A stretch of 64,000 bases of DNA from the NCBI RefSeq assembly GCF_040947875.1, contig NZ_JBFRXN010000001.1, positions 248,001-312,000 of the forward strand. The letters are read 5' to 3'. Made by a program: the position numbers and the translations under genes. Every line of letters begins with the position of its first letter. Position 1 is the first letter of the stretch. The DNA comes from Pseudomonas sp. MYb118. Its GTDB lineage: Bacteria > Pseudomonadota > Gammaproteobacteria > Pseudomonadales > Pseudomonadaceae. This document shows positions 35,151 through 43,684 of the stretch, in pieces. The notes under the pieces were generated by a model that saw nothing but the letters and a program-made list of their open reading frames with translations, ran no database searches and was not told the DNA's origin.

Positions 35151-36070
35151 GCAACTTGAGATTGCGCCGGGTCGAGGTGTTGGCGCATGCCAGGGCGCAA
35201 GCGCTGCAACGCTGGCGCCGTGCCGGTCATGGTGCGGGCCTGGGCAGGCCGGAGCAGTCATCCGGCTATCTGCGGTTTGCTGCCCGTGGCGGCGAGGGCG
35301 AGTGGCGTGGCCTGACCGGCGCCCAGGACTGGCTGAGTCACGCGCTACCGGGCCTGCGTGCATTGCTGAGCGATGCATGTCCGGATACCCGCATCGTCCG
35401 GTTGTTCCAGGCCGTGGCACAACCGCTGGTGCTGCCCGTTGACGAGTTGCGCTATCACGAGCTGATCGACATTGAACTGATCACGGCAGCGCCACAGCCC
35501 GTGCACGACTGGCCGTGGCTCGACACGCCACGGGGCAGGGTGTGGGTGACGCAATTGCCCGCGCCACGCTCGCTCAGCCGCCCGGTGAGCGCTCCGTTGT
35601 GGCTGCGGGGTTTGCCGCTGCGCCTGGAATTGTTGCTGGGTGTCAGCCACTTGCGCCAGGACAGTCGGGCGCGGCTGGGTGTGGGCGATGTCCTGCGTAT
35701 CACGCATCGAACCGATCAATGCCTGCTGGCCGGTCAATGCATCGGCCATTTCACGTTCACGCCAGAGGGAATACACATGCAATCTACGCTTGCCGAGCCA
35801 CTTCAGCAGCACACTGAGGAGACCCCGGCGCAGGCCGATCTGGCGACATTGCCGTTACGCCTCGAGTTCCTGCTGGCCCGCCAGGACACTGATCTGGGAA
35901 CGCTGGCGCAGATGATCGAGGGCCAGTTGATCGCCCTGACGAGCGATGCCGCACAACACATCGAAGTGCGCGCCAATGGCAAACCCGTCGCCCGGGGAGA
36001 GCTGGTGCAGCTTGAGCAAGGGTTGGGCGTCGAGGTGCTTGAGGTGTATCGGTCGGAACCGCCGCTATGA
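35147..36070 (+). CDS. spaO: T3SS sorting-platform/C-ring protein SpaO (SctQ)
   Basis: 307 residues with two SpoA/FliN-like domains, about 150-205 and 230-305 (LPLRLEFLLARQDTDLGTLA, then GKPVARGELVQLEQGLGVEV). It forms the cytoplasmic pods that recruit the ATPase and chaperone complexes. ATGA overlaps join it to invJ and spaP. An in-frame internal start at 35777 with its own ribosome site is described separately. Confidence 0.9.
   Translation: MSNLRLRRVEVLAHARAQALQRWRRAGHGAGLGRPEQSSGYLRFAARGGEGEWRGLTGAQDWLSHALPGLRALLSDACPDTRIVRLFQAVAQPLVLPVDELRYHELIDIELITAAPQPVHDWPWLDTPRGRVWVTQLPAPRSLSRPVSAPLWLRGLPLRLELLLGVSHLRQDSRARLGVGDVLRITHRTDQCLLAGQCIGHFTFTPEGIHMQSTLAEPLQQHTEETPAQADLATLPLRLEFLLARQDTDLGTLAQMIEGQLIALTSDAAQHIEVRANGKPVARGELVQLEQGLGVEVLEVYRSEPPL
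35777..36070 (+). CDS. Internal product of spaO (short SctQ, SpoA2 domain)
   Basis: ATG 35777 is in frame with spaO (codon 211), preceded at 35764-35770 by AGAGGGA, a strong ribosome site at proper spacing. The 97-residue product (MQSTLAEPLQQHTEETPAQA start) is exactly the second SpoA domain. Salmonella SpaO and Yersinia YscQ are known to make such a short form, which binds the full-length protein. Confidence 0.72.
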   Translation: MQSTLAEPLQQHTEETPAQADLATLPLRLEFLLARQDTDLGTLAQMIEGQLIALTSDAAQHIEVRANGKPVARGELVQLEQGLGVEVLEVYRSEPPL

Positions 36071-36726
36071 ACGATGTCTCGCTGATCGCGCTGCTGGCCT
36101 TCGCCTCGCTGTTGCCGTTCCTGGTGGCCGCCGGCACCTGCTACATCAAGTTTTCCATTGTGTTCATCATCGTGCGCAACGCGCTGGGGTTGCAGCAGGT
36201 GCCCTCGAACATGACGCTCAATGCGGTTGCCCTGATGCTGGCGATCTTCGTCATGACCCCGGTGATGAAGCAAGGCTACGGGTATTACCGGGAAGAGGCC
36301 GTGGCGTTCACCGATATCGAATCGGTGGTGACCTTCGCCGAAAACGGCTTGGGCGGTTACAAGGATTACCTGCGCAAGTACACCGATCCCGACCTGGCGC
36401 TGTTCTTCGAACGAGCCCAGGCGGTGCAGGTCGATGGCAGGCACGACGCGGTCGAGGATGAGGCGCTGACGCCGTCGTTGTTTGCGCTGTTGCCGGCCTA
36501 CGCGCTGAGTGAAATCAAGAGTGCGTTCAAAATCGGTTTTTACCTGTACCTGCCGTTCGTGATCGTCGATCTGGTGATCTCCAGCATCCTGCTGGCGCTG
36601 GGCATGATGATGATGAGCCCGGTGATCATTTCGGTGCCGATCAAACTGGTGTTGTTCGTCGCGCTGGATGGCTGGGCACTGCTGTCGACCGGGTTGGTCA
36701 AGCAGTACCTGACCCTGCTGGCGTGA
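36067..36726 (+). CDS. spaP: T3SS export apparatus protein SpaP (SctR)
   Basis: 219 residues of the FliP/SctR family with four membrane helices. Family blocks are [20 protein letters not shown] near 62-80 and [20 protein letters not shown] near 139-160. It forms the core export gate with SpaQ and SpaR. Overlaps spaO by four bases. Confidence 0.95.
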   Translation: MNDVSLIALLAFASLLPFLVAAGTCYIKFSIVFIIVRNALGLQQVPSNMTLNAVALMLAIFVMTPVMKQGYGYYREEAVAFTDIESVVTFAENGLGGYKDYLRKYTDPDLALFFERAQAVQVDGRHDAVEDEALTPSLFALLPAYALSEIKSAFKIGFYLYLPFVIVDLVISSILLALGMMMMSPVIISVPIKLVLFVALDGWALLSTGLVKQYLTLLA

Positions 36727-36736
36727 GGCGACCCGG

Positions 36737-36991
36737 ATGAATGATCTGGTGTATGCCGGCAACAAGACCCTGTACCTGATTCTGCTGATGGTGGCCTGGC
36801 CGATTATCGTGGCCACGGTGGTCGGGCTGGTGGTGGGGCTGATCCAGACCGTGACGCAGTTGCAGGAGCAGACCTTGCCGTTCGGTTTCAAGCTGCTAGC
36901 GGTGGCGGGGTGCCTGTTTCTGCTGTCGGGATGGTACGGCGAAACTTTGCTGGACTTCAGTCGTGAAGTCATCCGCCTGGCGCTGGTCTAG
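36737..36991 (+). CDS. spaQ: T3SS export apparatus protein SpaQ (SctS)
   Basis: 84 residues, two membrane helices, FliQ/SctS family. It has [20 protein letters not shown] near 15-34 and [18 protein letters not shown] near 38-55. It lies between spaP and spaR as in all related systems. Confidence 0.94.
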   Translation: MNDLVYAGNKTLYLILLMVAWPIIVATVVGLVVGLIQTVTQLQEQTLPFGFKLLAVAGCLFLLSGWYGETLLDFSREVIRLALV

Positions 36992-36995
36992 CCCG

Positions 36996-37802
36996 ATGTC
37001 GGTGACGCTGTTTTTCGAGCTGTATGCCTGGTTCGCCGGCGCACTCCTGGGGTTTGCGCGGCTGGCTCCGATCTTTTTCATGCTGCCGTTTCTCAACAGC
37101 AGTGTCCTGACCGGCGCCCCGCGACAGGCGGTGATCCTGCTGGTGGCGGCGGGGTTCTGGAGTTGTATCGGCATGCCGCTGCCGCGTCTCGACGGGTTGG
37201 CGTTCTTCGGTTTGCTGCTGCGCGAAGCCGGGATCGGCGTGTTGCTGGGTTGCCTGCTGTGCTGGCCGTTCTGGGTACTGCACGCCATGGGCAACCTGAT
37301 CGACAACCAGCGCGGGGCGATGCTCAGCAGTACCGTGGACCCGGCCAATGGTGTCGATACTTCGGAGCTGGCGAACTTTCTGCAACTGTTCGCCGCCGTG
37401 GTCTATCTCGAAGGCGGCGGCATGCTGTTGATGCTCGAAACCGTGGACCACAGCTACCGTCTGTGCGCGCCGAGCAACGCCTGCGAGGTGAGCGTGTGGG
37501 CGGCGGTGGGCCTGCTCGATGCGCTGGTGAGCAAGACGCTGGTGATCAGCGCGCCGGTGGTGGCCACGTTGCTGATCAGTGAGGCCTTGTTGGGGTTGCT
37601 CTCGCGCTACGCGCCGCAGATGAACGCGTTTTCGGTGTCGCTGACGGTCAAGAGTCTGGTGGCACTGGTGGTGCTGATGCTGTACTTCGGCGTGCATTTG
37701 CCTGACGAAGTCCTGCGTCTGGGCGGCAAGCCCCAGGCGCTGGAACACAGCCTGCATGTCGATGGGGAGGCCGGCGATGTCGTCCAGCGCTTCGAAGACT
37801 GA
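36996..37802 (+). CDS. spaR: T3SS export apparatus protein SpaR (SctT)
   Basis: 268 residues of the FliR/SctT family with about seven membrane helices. It includes GNLIDNQRGAMLSSTVDPAN near 103-122. I start at ATG 36996, four bases after the spaQ stop, rather than the overlapping upstream ATG. Its end overlaps spaS by 26 bases. Confidence 0.93.
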   Translation: MSVTLFFELYAWFAGALLGFARLAPIFFMLPFLNSSVLTGAPRQAVILLVAAGFWSCIGMPLPRLDGLAFFGLLLREAGIGVLLGCLLCWPFWVLHAMGNLIDNQRGAMLSSTVDPANGVDTSELANFLQLFAAVVYLEGGGMLLMLETVDHSYRLCAPSNACEVSVWAAVGLLDALVSKTLVISAPVVATLLISEALLGLLSRYAPQMNAFSVSLTVKSLVALVVLMLYFGVHLPDEVLRLGGKPQALEHSLHVDGEAGDVVQRFED

Positions 37803-38811
37803 GAAGCCCACGGCCAAGCGCCTGCGCGATGCGTCACGCAAGGGGCAGACGTTCAAGGCCAAGGATCTGGTGGTCACCTGCCTGACGCTGTGCGGCATGA
37901 CCTACATGGTATTCAACGCTTCTCTGATGGACATCATGGAGGCCTATCGACGCATCATCGCCAGGGGATTTGACGCCGACTTGCAGCAGTATTCGGCAAC
38001 GCTGGTGATCGTGGGGCTCAAGGCATTGTTGCCGTTGCTGGTGGTGTGCGTCCTGACCAGTGCCGTACCGGCCTTGCTGCAAAGCGGTTTCGCCATGGCC
38101 AGCGAAGCCTTGAAGCTCAACTTCGGTGCGTTGAACCCGATCAATGGCCTGAAAAAACTGTTCAGCCTGCGCACCGTGAAAGACACGGTCAAAGCGCTGT
38201 TGTACCTGGCCAGCTTCGCGCTGGCGTTGTGGATTGTCTGGATCACCCAGCGGCAATTGTTGTTTGCCCAACTGTTCGCCGAGGTACCCGATCTGTTCGC
38301 GATCTGGGGCCATTTGCTGCTGGTGCTGGTGCTGACGTTTCTGGTCTGCGTGCTGTTGATCGTCGTGCTCGATGCGCTGAGCGAGTATGGGTTGTTCATG
38401 CGCGACCAGATGATGGACAAGGATTCGGTCAAGCGTGAACACAAGGAGCAGGACGGTGACCCACAGGTCAAGGGGCGCCGTCGTGAACTGCACCGTGAGC
38501 TGCTGTCGGAGCAGATCAAATCCGACGTGCGCAACTCGCGGATGATCATCGCCAACCCCACGCACATCGCCATCGGCGTGTACTTCCAGCCGGAAATCAC
38601 CGTGCTGCCGTTCATTTCCCTGATGGAAACCAACCAGCGCGCCCTGGCCGTTCGCGCCTATGCCAGAGAGGTCGGCGTGCCGGTGATCAATGACGTCGCC
38701 CTGGCCCGGCGGATTTACAGGACCCACCAGCGTTACAGCTTTCTGCAGGTGCAGGAGGTCGAGGAAGTCCTGCGCCTGTTGATCTGGCTGGAGCAGGTTG
38801 AGCAGGCATGA
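37777..38811 (+). CDS. spaS: T3SS switch protein SpaS (SctU)
   Basis: 344 residues of the FlhB/SctU family: four membrane helices in the first 200 residues, then a cytoplasmic domain with the autocleavage motif NPTH at 260-263. Cleavage there switches export from needle and rod to translocators. GGGAGG lies 7 bases before ATG 37777. It ends the inv-spa gene run. Confidence 0.95.
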   Translation: MSSSASKTEKPTAKRLRDASRKGQTFKAKDLVVTCLTLCGMTYMVFNASLMDIMEAYRRIIARGFDADLQQYSATLVIVGLKALLPLLVVCVLTSAVPALLQSGFAMASEALKLNFGALNPINGLKKLFSLRTVKDTVKALLYLASFALALWIVWITQRQLLFAQLFAEVPDLFAIWGHLLLVLVLTFLVCVLLIVVLDALSEYGLFMRDQMMDKDSVKREHKEQDGDPQVKGRRRELHRELLSEQIKSDVRNSRMIIANPTHIAIGVYFQPEITVLPFISLMETNQRALAVRAYAREVGVPVINDVALARRIYRTHQRYSFLQVQEVEEVLRLLIWLEQVEQA

Positions 38812-38815
38812 AAAT

Positions 38816-38935
38816 CTGTAGGAGCGAGCTTGGCGAATCGTCGCACCGTCGCGATGGTCGTAAACGATGACGCGAGATACCTGGTGCCCCGTGGCGCTCT
38901 TGGGTTTTTTTCGCGAGCAAGCTCGCTCCTACAGG
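38816..38935. repeat. REPIN with one variant arm inside the T3SS cluster
   Basis: It begins CTGTAGGAGCGAGCTTGGCG, then AATCGTCGCACCGTCGCGAT, an insert-bearing REP arm, and ends with a normal REP (TCGCGAGCAAGCTCGCTCCT). It is the only REP unit inside the T3SS cluster. The rest of the gap to 39052 shows no gene; sicA has an AGGAGG site at 39041-39046. Confidence 0.82.
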
Positions 38936-39052
38936 ATGGTTGTCAACGATGACGGGGCAGGTGGGCAATGAGCGCAATTTGGCAGCGAGGCCGGTGGTGC
39001 TTTGGCTCAATGCGGGGGTCGGCAGTGCTGGCGTTTTTTCAGGAGGTGGCTG

Positions 39053-39535
39053 ATGAGTCGTGACAATCAACAAGACGAGCAGGTGGCTCTGGGCATTGTC
39101 GATGCCGTTCTCGCCGGGGCACCGCTCAAGCAGGTGCAGGGCCTGAGCGACGAGCACATGGACGGCCTGTATGCCTTCGCCTTCAAGTTCTATGAGCAGG
39201 GACGGCTGGACGATGCCGAGAAGTTCTTTCACTTCCTGTGCATCTACGACTTCTACAACAGCCATTACTGGATGGGACTGGCGGCGGTGCATCAGCTCAA
39301 GCTGAACCATCAGAAGGCAATCGACCTGTACGCCATCGCCTTTGCCCAGGGCCGCAACGATTACCGACCGATGTTGTACACCGGCCAGTGCCAGCTTGCC
39401 CTGGGCAAGACCGGCAAGGCGCGGTTGTGTTTCGAGTGTGTCATCGAGCAGGCCACGGAAGAGGAACTGCGCCAACAGGCCCAGGTGTATCTCGACATGC
39501 TGGTCATTATCGAAAAGGACTGTTCGGAGGACTGA
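39053..39535 (+). CDS. sicA: T3SS translocator chaperone SicA (class II, TPR)
   Basis: 160 residues with tetratricopeptide repeats (DGLYAFAFKFYEQGRLDDAE near 39-58, YNSHYWMGLAAVHQLKLNHQ near 67-86, LYTGQCQLALGKTGKARLCF near 105-125). It is the SycD/IpgC/SicA type that protects the hydrophobic translocators encoded next. In Salmonella it is also the co-activator of InvF. The strong AGGAGG decides ATG 39053 over the upstream frame. Confidence 0.92.
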   Translation: MSRDNQQDEQVALGIVDAVLAGAPLKQVQGLSDEHMDGLYAFAFKFYEQGRLDDAEKFFHFLCIYDFYNSHYWMGLAAVHQLKLNHQKAIDLYAIAFAQGRNDYRPMLYTGQCQLALGKTGKARLCFECVIEQATEEELRQQAQVYLDMLVIIEKDCSED

Positions 39536-39537
39536 AC

Positions 39538-41289
39538 ATGAGCGAAATCAGCAGTACATCTCGCCCGGCTTTTGCGTCAGGGCTTATCCGCGCCGCGACT
39601 GTTGAAACCGAGCGCAAGGCGGCCATCGCCGTGGACTATCAGAAGGCCGGCCAGCAAGCGTTGGCGGGGCTGCTGTCGGTGAACTTCGACGCCGCGCCGG
39701 GCAAACCCGCAGCACTCTCCGGGCGGCCGCAACTGCACCCGCCCCAGACGCAGGAGACCGGCAAAGCCTCCGACGGTGATCTGTTCACTTTGCTGATGGC
39801 GATGATCAGCGAGTTGCTCGGCGAAGTCGACGTCAACAAGCTGAAAAACCGATTGCAGACGCTGCAGAGCCTGGCTGGCGCCAAGCAGCAGGGGCAGGAA
39901 AAACTCGCGGCTCAATACTCTTCGGCGACAGCCGCCGTTGAAGCCGCCGAAGGTGCGGTGGGGCGCGGTCAGGAACAACTGGAAAAACGCCACGAGCGCG
40001 TTCAGCACCTGCAAGGTCAACTCGGTGAAAGCGAAACCCGCCTGGCCGGGCTGGCACCCGAGTCGACTGAGCATGCGCAAGAATCGGCTCGACGAGACCG
40101 GCTCAAGGGTGAGCTGGCGGTGGCGACGAAAGCCTTCGAAAAGGCCACCGATGAGCACTTGAAACGGGTCGAGACGGCCAATGGCGCCGCCCGGCAACTG
40201 CTGGCGGTGACCGTCAAGGTCGTGGACGCGGGACTCGGCGCGGACCCGATCCGGCAAACCGATGAAAAGGCCTTGAGCGGCAGCGCCCTGGCCCTGCTCA
40301 ATCGCTTGAAGATCATCGAACTGTTGGGCGATGCCGCGCAGGCCAAGGAAGAACTCAATCAGGAGGTGTTACTGCAACTGCAAGCCAAGTTGCAGGAAAA
40401 AATGCAGCTCGAATCACAGAAGTACCTGGAGGAAGTGCGCAAAGCCGAAGCCTTGCAAAAGACCATGGGCTGCGTCGGCAAGATCGTCGGTGCGCTGGTG
40501 TCCATCGCCACCATCGTCGCAGGGGTGCTGACGGTCAACCCGGTGCTGATCGCGGTAGGGGTGATCGGGGCCGCCATCATGATTGCCGATGAGGTGACCA
40601 AACAACTCACGGGCACATCGTTCATGGCTGACGTGATGAAGCCGTTGACCGCGGTGATGCAGGAAGCGGTCAAGCTGTTCACCGACCTGTACACCAAGGC
40701 GCTGCTGGCGCTGGGCGTCGATGCCGAAACGGCCAGGGACATCGGGCAGATCGCCGGCATGATCGCCGGCGTCGCGGCGACCCTGGCGGCCATCGTCCTG
40801 GTGGCCGTGGTCGGGATCAAGGTGATCGGGCCGATGCTCAGCGCCGTCGCGTCGAAAATCGGCTCGGTGGTGGCGCAAGCCGCACCGGCGGCCGTGCAGG
40901 CCGCCAGACAACTCGCTTCCTCGGTCGGCAACAGCCTGACCCAGATGCTCAGCCAGTTGCGCACGTTCATCAGCAACGGCGCCGATCCGGTCTCGCTGGC
41001 GCGTTACGCCGCCAGGGTCGAGATCGCCCAGGCCGTTACCGAGTTCGGTGGCGTCGGCGCGCAAGGCGTCATGGGCATCCGCAGCGGCGAACACCAGGCC
41101 CAGGCGGCCGGGCACATGGCCGATGTGCGGGTGCGCATGGCCATCAGCGAAGAGATTACCGCCTACCTGACGCGCCTGGTCGAGGACTACGGCAAAGCGA
41201 TGCAGGATCGCAGCCGGCAAATCGAACAGGTGTTCGCCGACCTGCAACGCAGCCATTCGGTCAGCCTGCAAATGGCCCGCAACGTTTGA
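39538..41289 (+). CDS. sipB: T3SS translocator SipB-like (SctE)
   Basis: 583 residues of the SipB/IpaB family. A long coiled coil (about 100-230) is followed by two hydrophobic hairpins (about 319-350 and 406-434, GAAIMIADEVTKQLTGTSFM between them) and a helical C-terminus. With SipC it forms the pore in the host membrane. The start ATG is two bases after the sicA stop and preceded by GGAGG. Assigned by architecture, size and the sicA-sipB-sipC-sipD order. Confidence 0.9.
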   Translation: MSEISSTSRPAFASGLIRAATVETERKAAIAVDYQKAGQQALAGLLSVNFDAAPGKPAALSGRPQLHPPQTQETGKASDGDLFTLLMAMISELLGEVDVNKLKNRLQTLQSLAGAKQQGQEKLAAQYSSATAAVEAAEGAVGRGQEQLEKRHERVQHLQGQLGESETRLAGLAPESTEHAQESARRDRLKGELAVATKAFEKATDEHLKRVETANGAARQLLAVTVKVVDAGLGADPIRQTDEKALSGSALALLNRLKIIELLGDAAQAKEELNQEVLLQLQAKLQEKMQLESQKYLEEVRKAEALQKTMGCVGKIVGALVSIATIVAGVLTVNPVLIAVGVIGAAIMIADEVTKQLTGTSFMADVMKPLTAVMQEAVKLFTDLYTKALLALGVDAETARDIGQIAGMIAGVAATLAAIVLVAVVGIKVIGPMLSAVASKIGSVVAQAAPAAVQAARQLASSVGNSLTQMLSQLRTFISNGADPVSLARYAARVEIAQAVTEFGGVGAQGVMGIRSGEHQAQAAGHMADVRVRMAISEEITAYLTRLVEDYGKAMQDRSRQIEQVFADLQRSHSVSLQMARNV

Positions 41290-41313
41290 ATTCATCTACG
41301 CAAGGACTTTCAT

Positions 41314-42372
41314 ATGATTACTCCTGCCAGTTCCACGTTCGCTTCAGTCGTGCAGCCACCGGTGACGGTGACCGCCGACAAACCATGGCTGTCGCCCGCT
41401 GATTCGGCCTTGAAGGGCGTTGTCGGCCAGGGTCAGATCCTGAACAAATCGCCCGCGCCCGGTGCCTTGGCGGCGGACCTGCAACGCCAGATCGACGCCT
41501 ATCAGCCCGGCGAAGCCGACGAGCGCAACCTGCTCGCCGCCACGCTGATGCTCAAGGACGACGTGCGCAACGATCTGCTCTTCGATCCCGGCGCCTGGGA
41601 GAAACACGCCAATGTGCTGGTGGCCGCGATCATCGCGTTGAACGTCGCACGGGTGGCCAATGCGCAATTGCGCGGGCACTTCAGCGTCATGGCGGCCGAC
41701 GCCGCCAAATCCCAGGGCGCGGCGATTGTCGAGTCGGGCAGGGCGGCGATGTACAGCGCCATCACGGCGGCGGTGGTTTCCGGTGCCATCGCCGGCTTCG
41801 CGCTGTTCAAGACCTTCCAGGGCCAGGGGCTCAAACAGGCGGACATCAACCTGCACAAGCGCAGCGCCCTGGACGCCGGCAATATCGAGCGCGACTTGCA
41901 GCAGGCCCGCAGTCGCGATGACTGGAGCCCGGATACCCCCTACAAAATCACCGTGTTCGATGATTTTGGCCGAACCCGAACCGTTGACTTCAAACCCCAG
42001 GGCTCGACGCTGACAGCCCAGGAGCAAGCCTGGTTCAACGCTGAAATCGGCAAGGCGCAGAACGTCGGCCGCACGTCGGACTGGTTGAGTCAAATGAGCG
42101 GCAAGGGCGTTGAAAAACGCCTGGAAATCGGTCGTGCGCTCAATGCCATGTCGATGAGCATGAGTCAGGTGGTGTCCAGCATGGTGCGCCTCGGCGAGCA
42201 CGCTGCGCGGGAAAAGGAAGTCCTGCAACAGGGCGCGCAAAACACCCAGAAGAGCCTGGCGGATGAAACCGGACAAAAAGACTCGGCGGATGCCGCGCTT
42301 CTGCAAAAGCTCATGGACATCGTGATGCAGTTGTTCCAATCGCGAATCGAAGTGATCGGCAAATTGGCCTGA
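41314..42372 (+). CDS. sipC: T3SS translocator SipC-like (SctB)
   Basis: 352 residues. Hydrophobic segments lie near 98-118 and 146-168 (AMYSAITAAVVSGAIAGFAL), with a helical C-terminus (RALNAMSMSMSQVVSSMVRL). This matches SipC/IpaC. It is the second pore-forming translocator; Salmonella SipC also acts on actin, which cannot be judged here. Confidence 0.87.
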   Translation: MITPASSTFASVVQPPVTVTADKPWLSPADSALKGVVGQGQILNKSPAPGALAADLQRQIDAYQPGEADERNLLAATLMLKDDVRNDLLFDPGAWEKHANVLVAAIIALNVARVANAQLRGHFSVMAADAAKSQGAAIVESGRAAMYSAITAAVVSGAIAGFALFKTFQGQGLKQADINLHKRSALDAGNIERDLQQARSRDDWSPDTPYKITVFDDFGRTRTVDFKPQGSTLTAQEQAWFNAEIGKAQNVGRTSDWLSQMSGKGVEKRLEIGRALNAMSMSMSQVVSSMVRLGEHAAREKEVLQQGAQNTQKSLADETGQKDSADAALLQKLMDIVMQLFQSRIEVIGKLA

Positions 42373-42384
42373 CGGGGGTGCAGC

Positions 42385-43464
42385 ATGAGAATTGGCGATT
42401 TCACACCGCCTGCGAATGTTTCCAACGCCGATTCCAACCGGGCCACCGAGCCACCGCAGGCGCCGGAACCCCGCTCGACGCGGGTCGACCGGCCGCTGGT
42501 GCAGTTGCTGGACCGTTCGAACAACGGTATGGGGCGTCATCTGCAGAACCTGCTCAAGGTTCAGCCGTCGGCAGAAAAAGTCACCGAGCGCTTGCTCGCG
42601 GGGGCGGCGCCGGAAGGCGTAATGGCGGAGTTTGACGAGCAGGTGCAGACCCGCCAGGTTCGCGCGCAGATGTGGACGCAGCAATTGAATCAGTCCGGTG
42701 CGCTGATGGCCCATGTGCAGGACACGCTGCCCGTCCAGCAACGCCAGGGCCTGATCGCGGCTCAGCACAGCGTGCTGACGGATCTGCCGCAAGACTTGCC
42801 ACCGCCCGGGGAAATCGCCGGAGCATTCGATCAGGCCAGTCGTTCGTCGAATGACTTTTTCGACAAACTGCGGGACCTCATCGACTTGATCAAGAACGGT
42901 TACCTGGCCGGCTACCAGCACATCATCGACCGCTTCACCCAATTTTTCGCCGACTTCAATCAGCAGATTACCGCAAAGCTGAAAGACTGGATCAAGGGCG
43001 TCAACGACGGCAAGGAAGTCGAACTGGATGCCGCCAAGCTCGGCTTTGCACTGCGGTCATTGCGCGACAAGTACTCGCATCCCAAGCCCGCGGCTGTCCT
43101 GTATCCGGCCCCCGGTATGGAACCCGCCAGCAAAGAGCAGGCAGACAAATGGCGAGTGGCGCTGGGGCTGCCGCCCGAGTCGCTCAAGCGCAACGCCAAC
43201 GGCAGCTTCAGCGTGGTCATGGACCTTGGCCCCTTGAACACCATGATCAACCAACTGCCATCGACGGCGCAAAAATGGGACACCGCCCGATTCCAGTCCT
43301 GGCAGACCGGTTTCAATGCCCAGGAAGAGCGCCTGAAGAACATGCTGCAATCCTTCACGCAGAAATACTCCAATGCCAATGCCTACCACGACAACTTCAA
43401 CAAGATCCTGTCTTCGCACTTGAGTCAGTACGCGGACATGCTCCGGGCGATGCTGAACTTCTGA
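42385..43464 (+). CDS. sipD: T3SS needle-tip protein SipD-like (SctA)
   Basis: 359 residues with no membrane segment. The central coiled-coil region (about 140-200, SSNDFFDKLRDLIDLIKNGY) and the C-terminal helix (FTQKYSNANAYHDNFNKILS, LSQYADMLRAMLNF) are characteristic of the IpaD/SipD/BipD tip family. It caps the needle and controls insertion of SipB/SipC. In Salmonella sipA, iacP, sicP, sptP and iagB follow; here the next gene is the hilA-like regulator. Confidence 0.9.
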   Translation: MRIGDFTPPANVSNADSNRATEPPQAPEPRSTRVDRPLVQLLDRSNNGMGRHLQNLLKVQPSAEKVTERLLAGAAPEGVMAEFDEQVQTRQVRAQMWTQQLNQSGALMAHVQDTLPVQQRQGLIAAQHSVLTDLPQDLPPPGEIAGAFDQASRSSNDFFDKLRDLIDLIKNGYLAGYQHIIDRFTQFFADFNQQITAKLKDWIKGVNDGKEVELDAAKLGFALRSLRDKYSHPKPAAVLYPAPGMEPASKEQADKWRVALGLPPESLKRNANGSFSVVMDLGPLNTMINQLPSTAQKWDTARFQSWQTGFNAQEERLKNMLQSFTQKYSNANAYHDNFNKILSSHLSQYADMLRAMLNF

Positions 43465-43684
43465 TCGGCCACGGTTTTTTTCAAGTGCGGGAGCGGTGTG
43501 GGGCGATGGTTTTTTTGTTGTTCTCGTCCTACAGAACAAAGCGCGTTTTCATCCTCCGAAAAGAGTGATCGCCCTGCGGAATCCCCCGACTCAACTTCCT
43601 ATAGTCACGCAGCTTGTCATCTCGAGACCGCCTGACGACGGGCTCGATTGCGCTCAGTAACTTTCTATAGAGAAGCTTCAACGT

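Noticed and set aside
36963..36995. Earlier start for spaR at 36963
   Set aside because: It overlaps the end of spaQ and adds 11 residues unlike the family; ATG 36996 gives a normal N-terminus.
30506..38811. Flagellar export genes (flhA, fliP, fliQ, fliR, flhB homologues)
   Set aside because: The secretin, needle, tip and translocator genes in the same run show a virulence-type T3SS; no flagellar rod, hook or filament genes occur.
38968..39052. Small reading frame upstream of sicA
   Set aside because: It is short, lacks a ribosome site and overlaps the sicA leader; the AGGAGG clearly serves ATG 39053.
43465..43684. Terminator between sipD and the hilA-like gene
   Set aside because: T-runs are present but I find no convincing stem ahead of them, so I do not call one.
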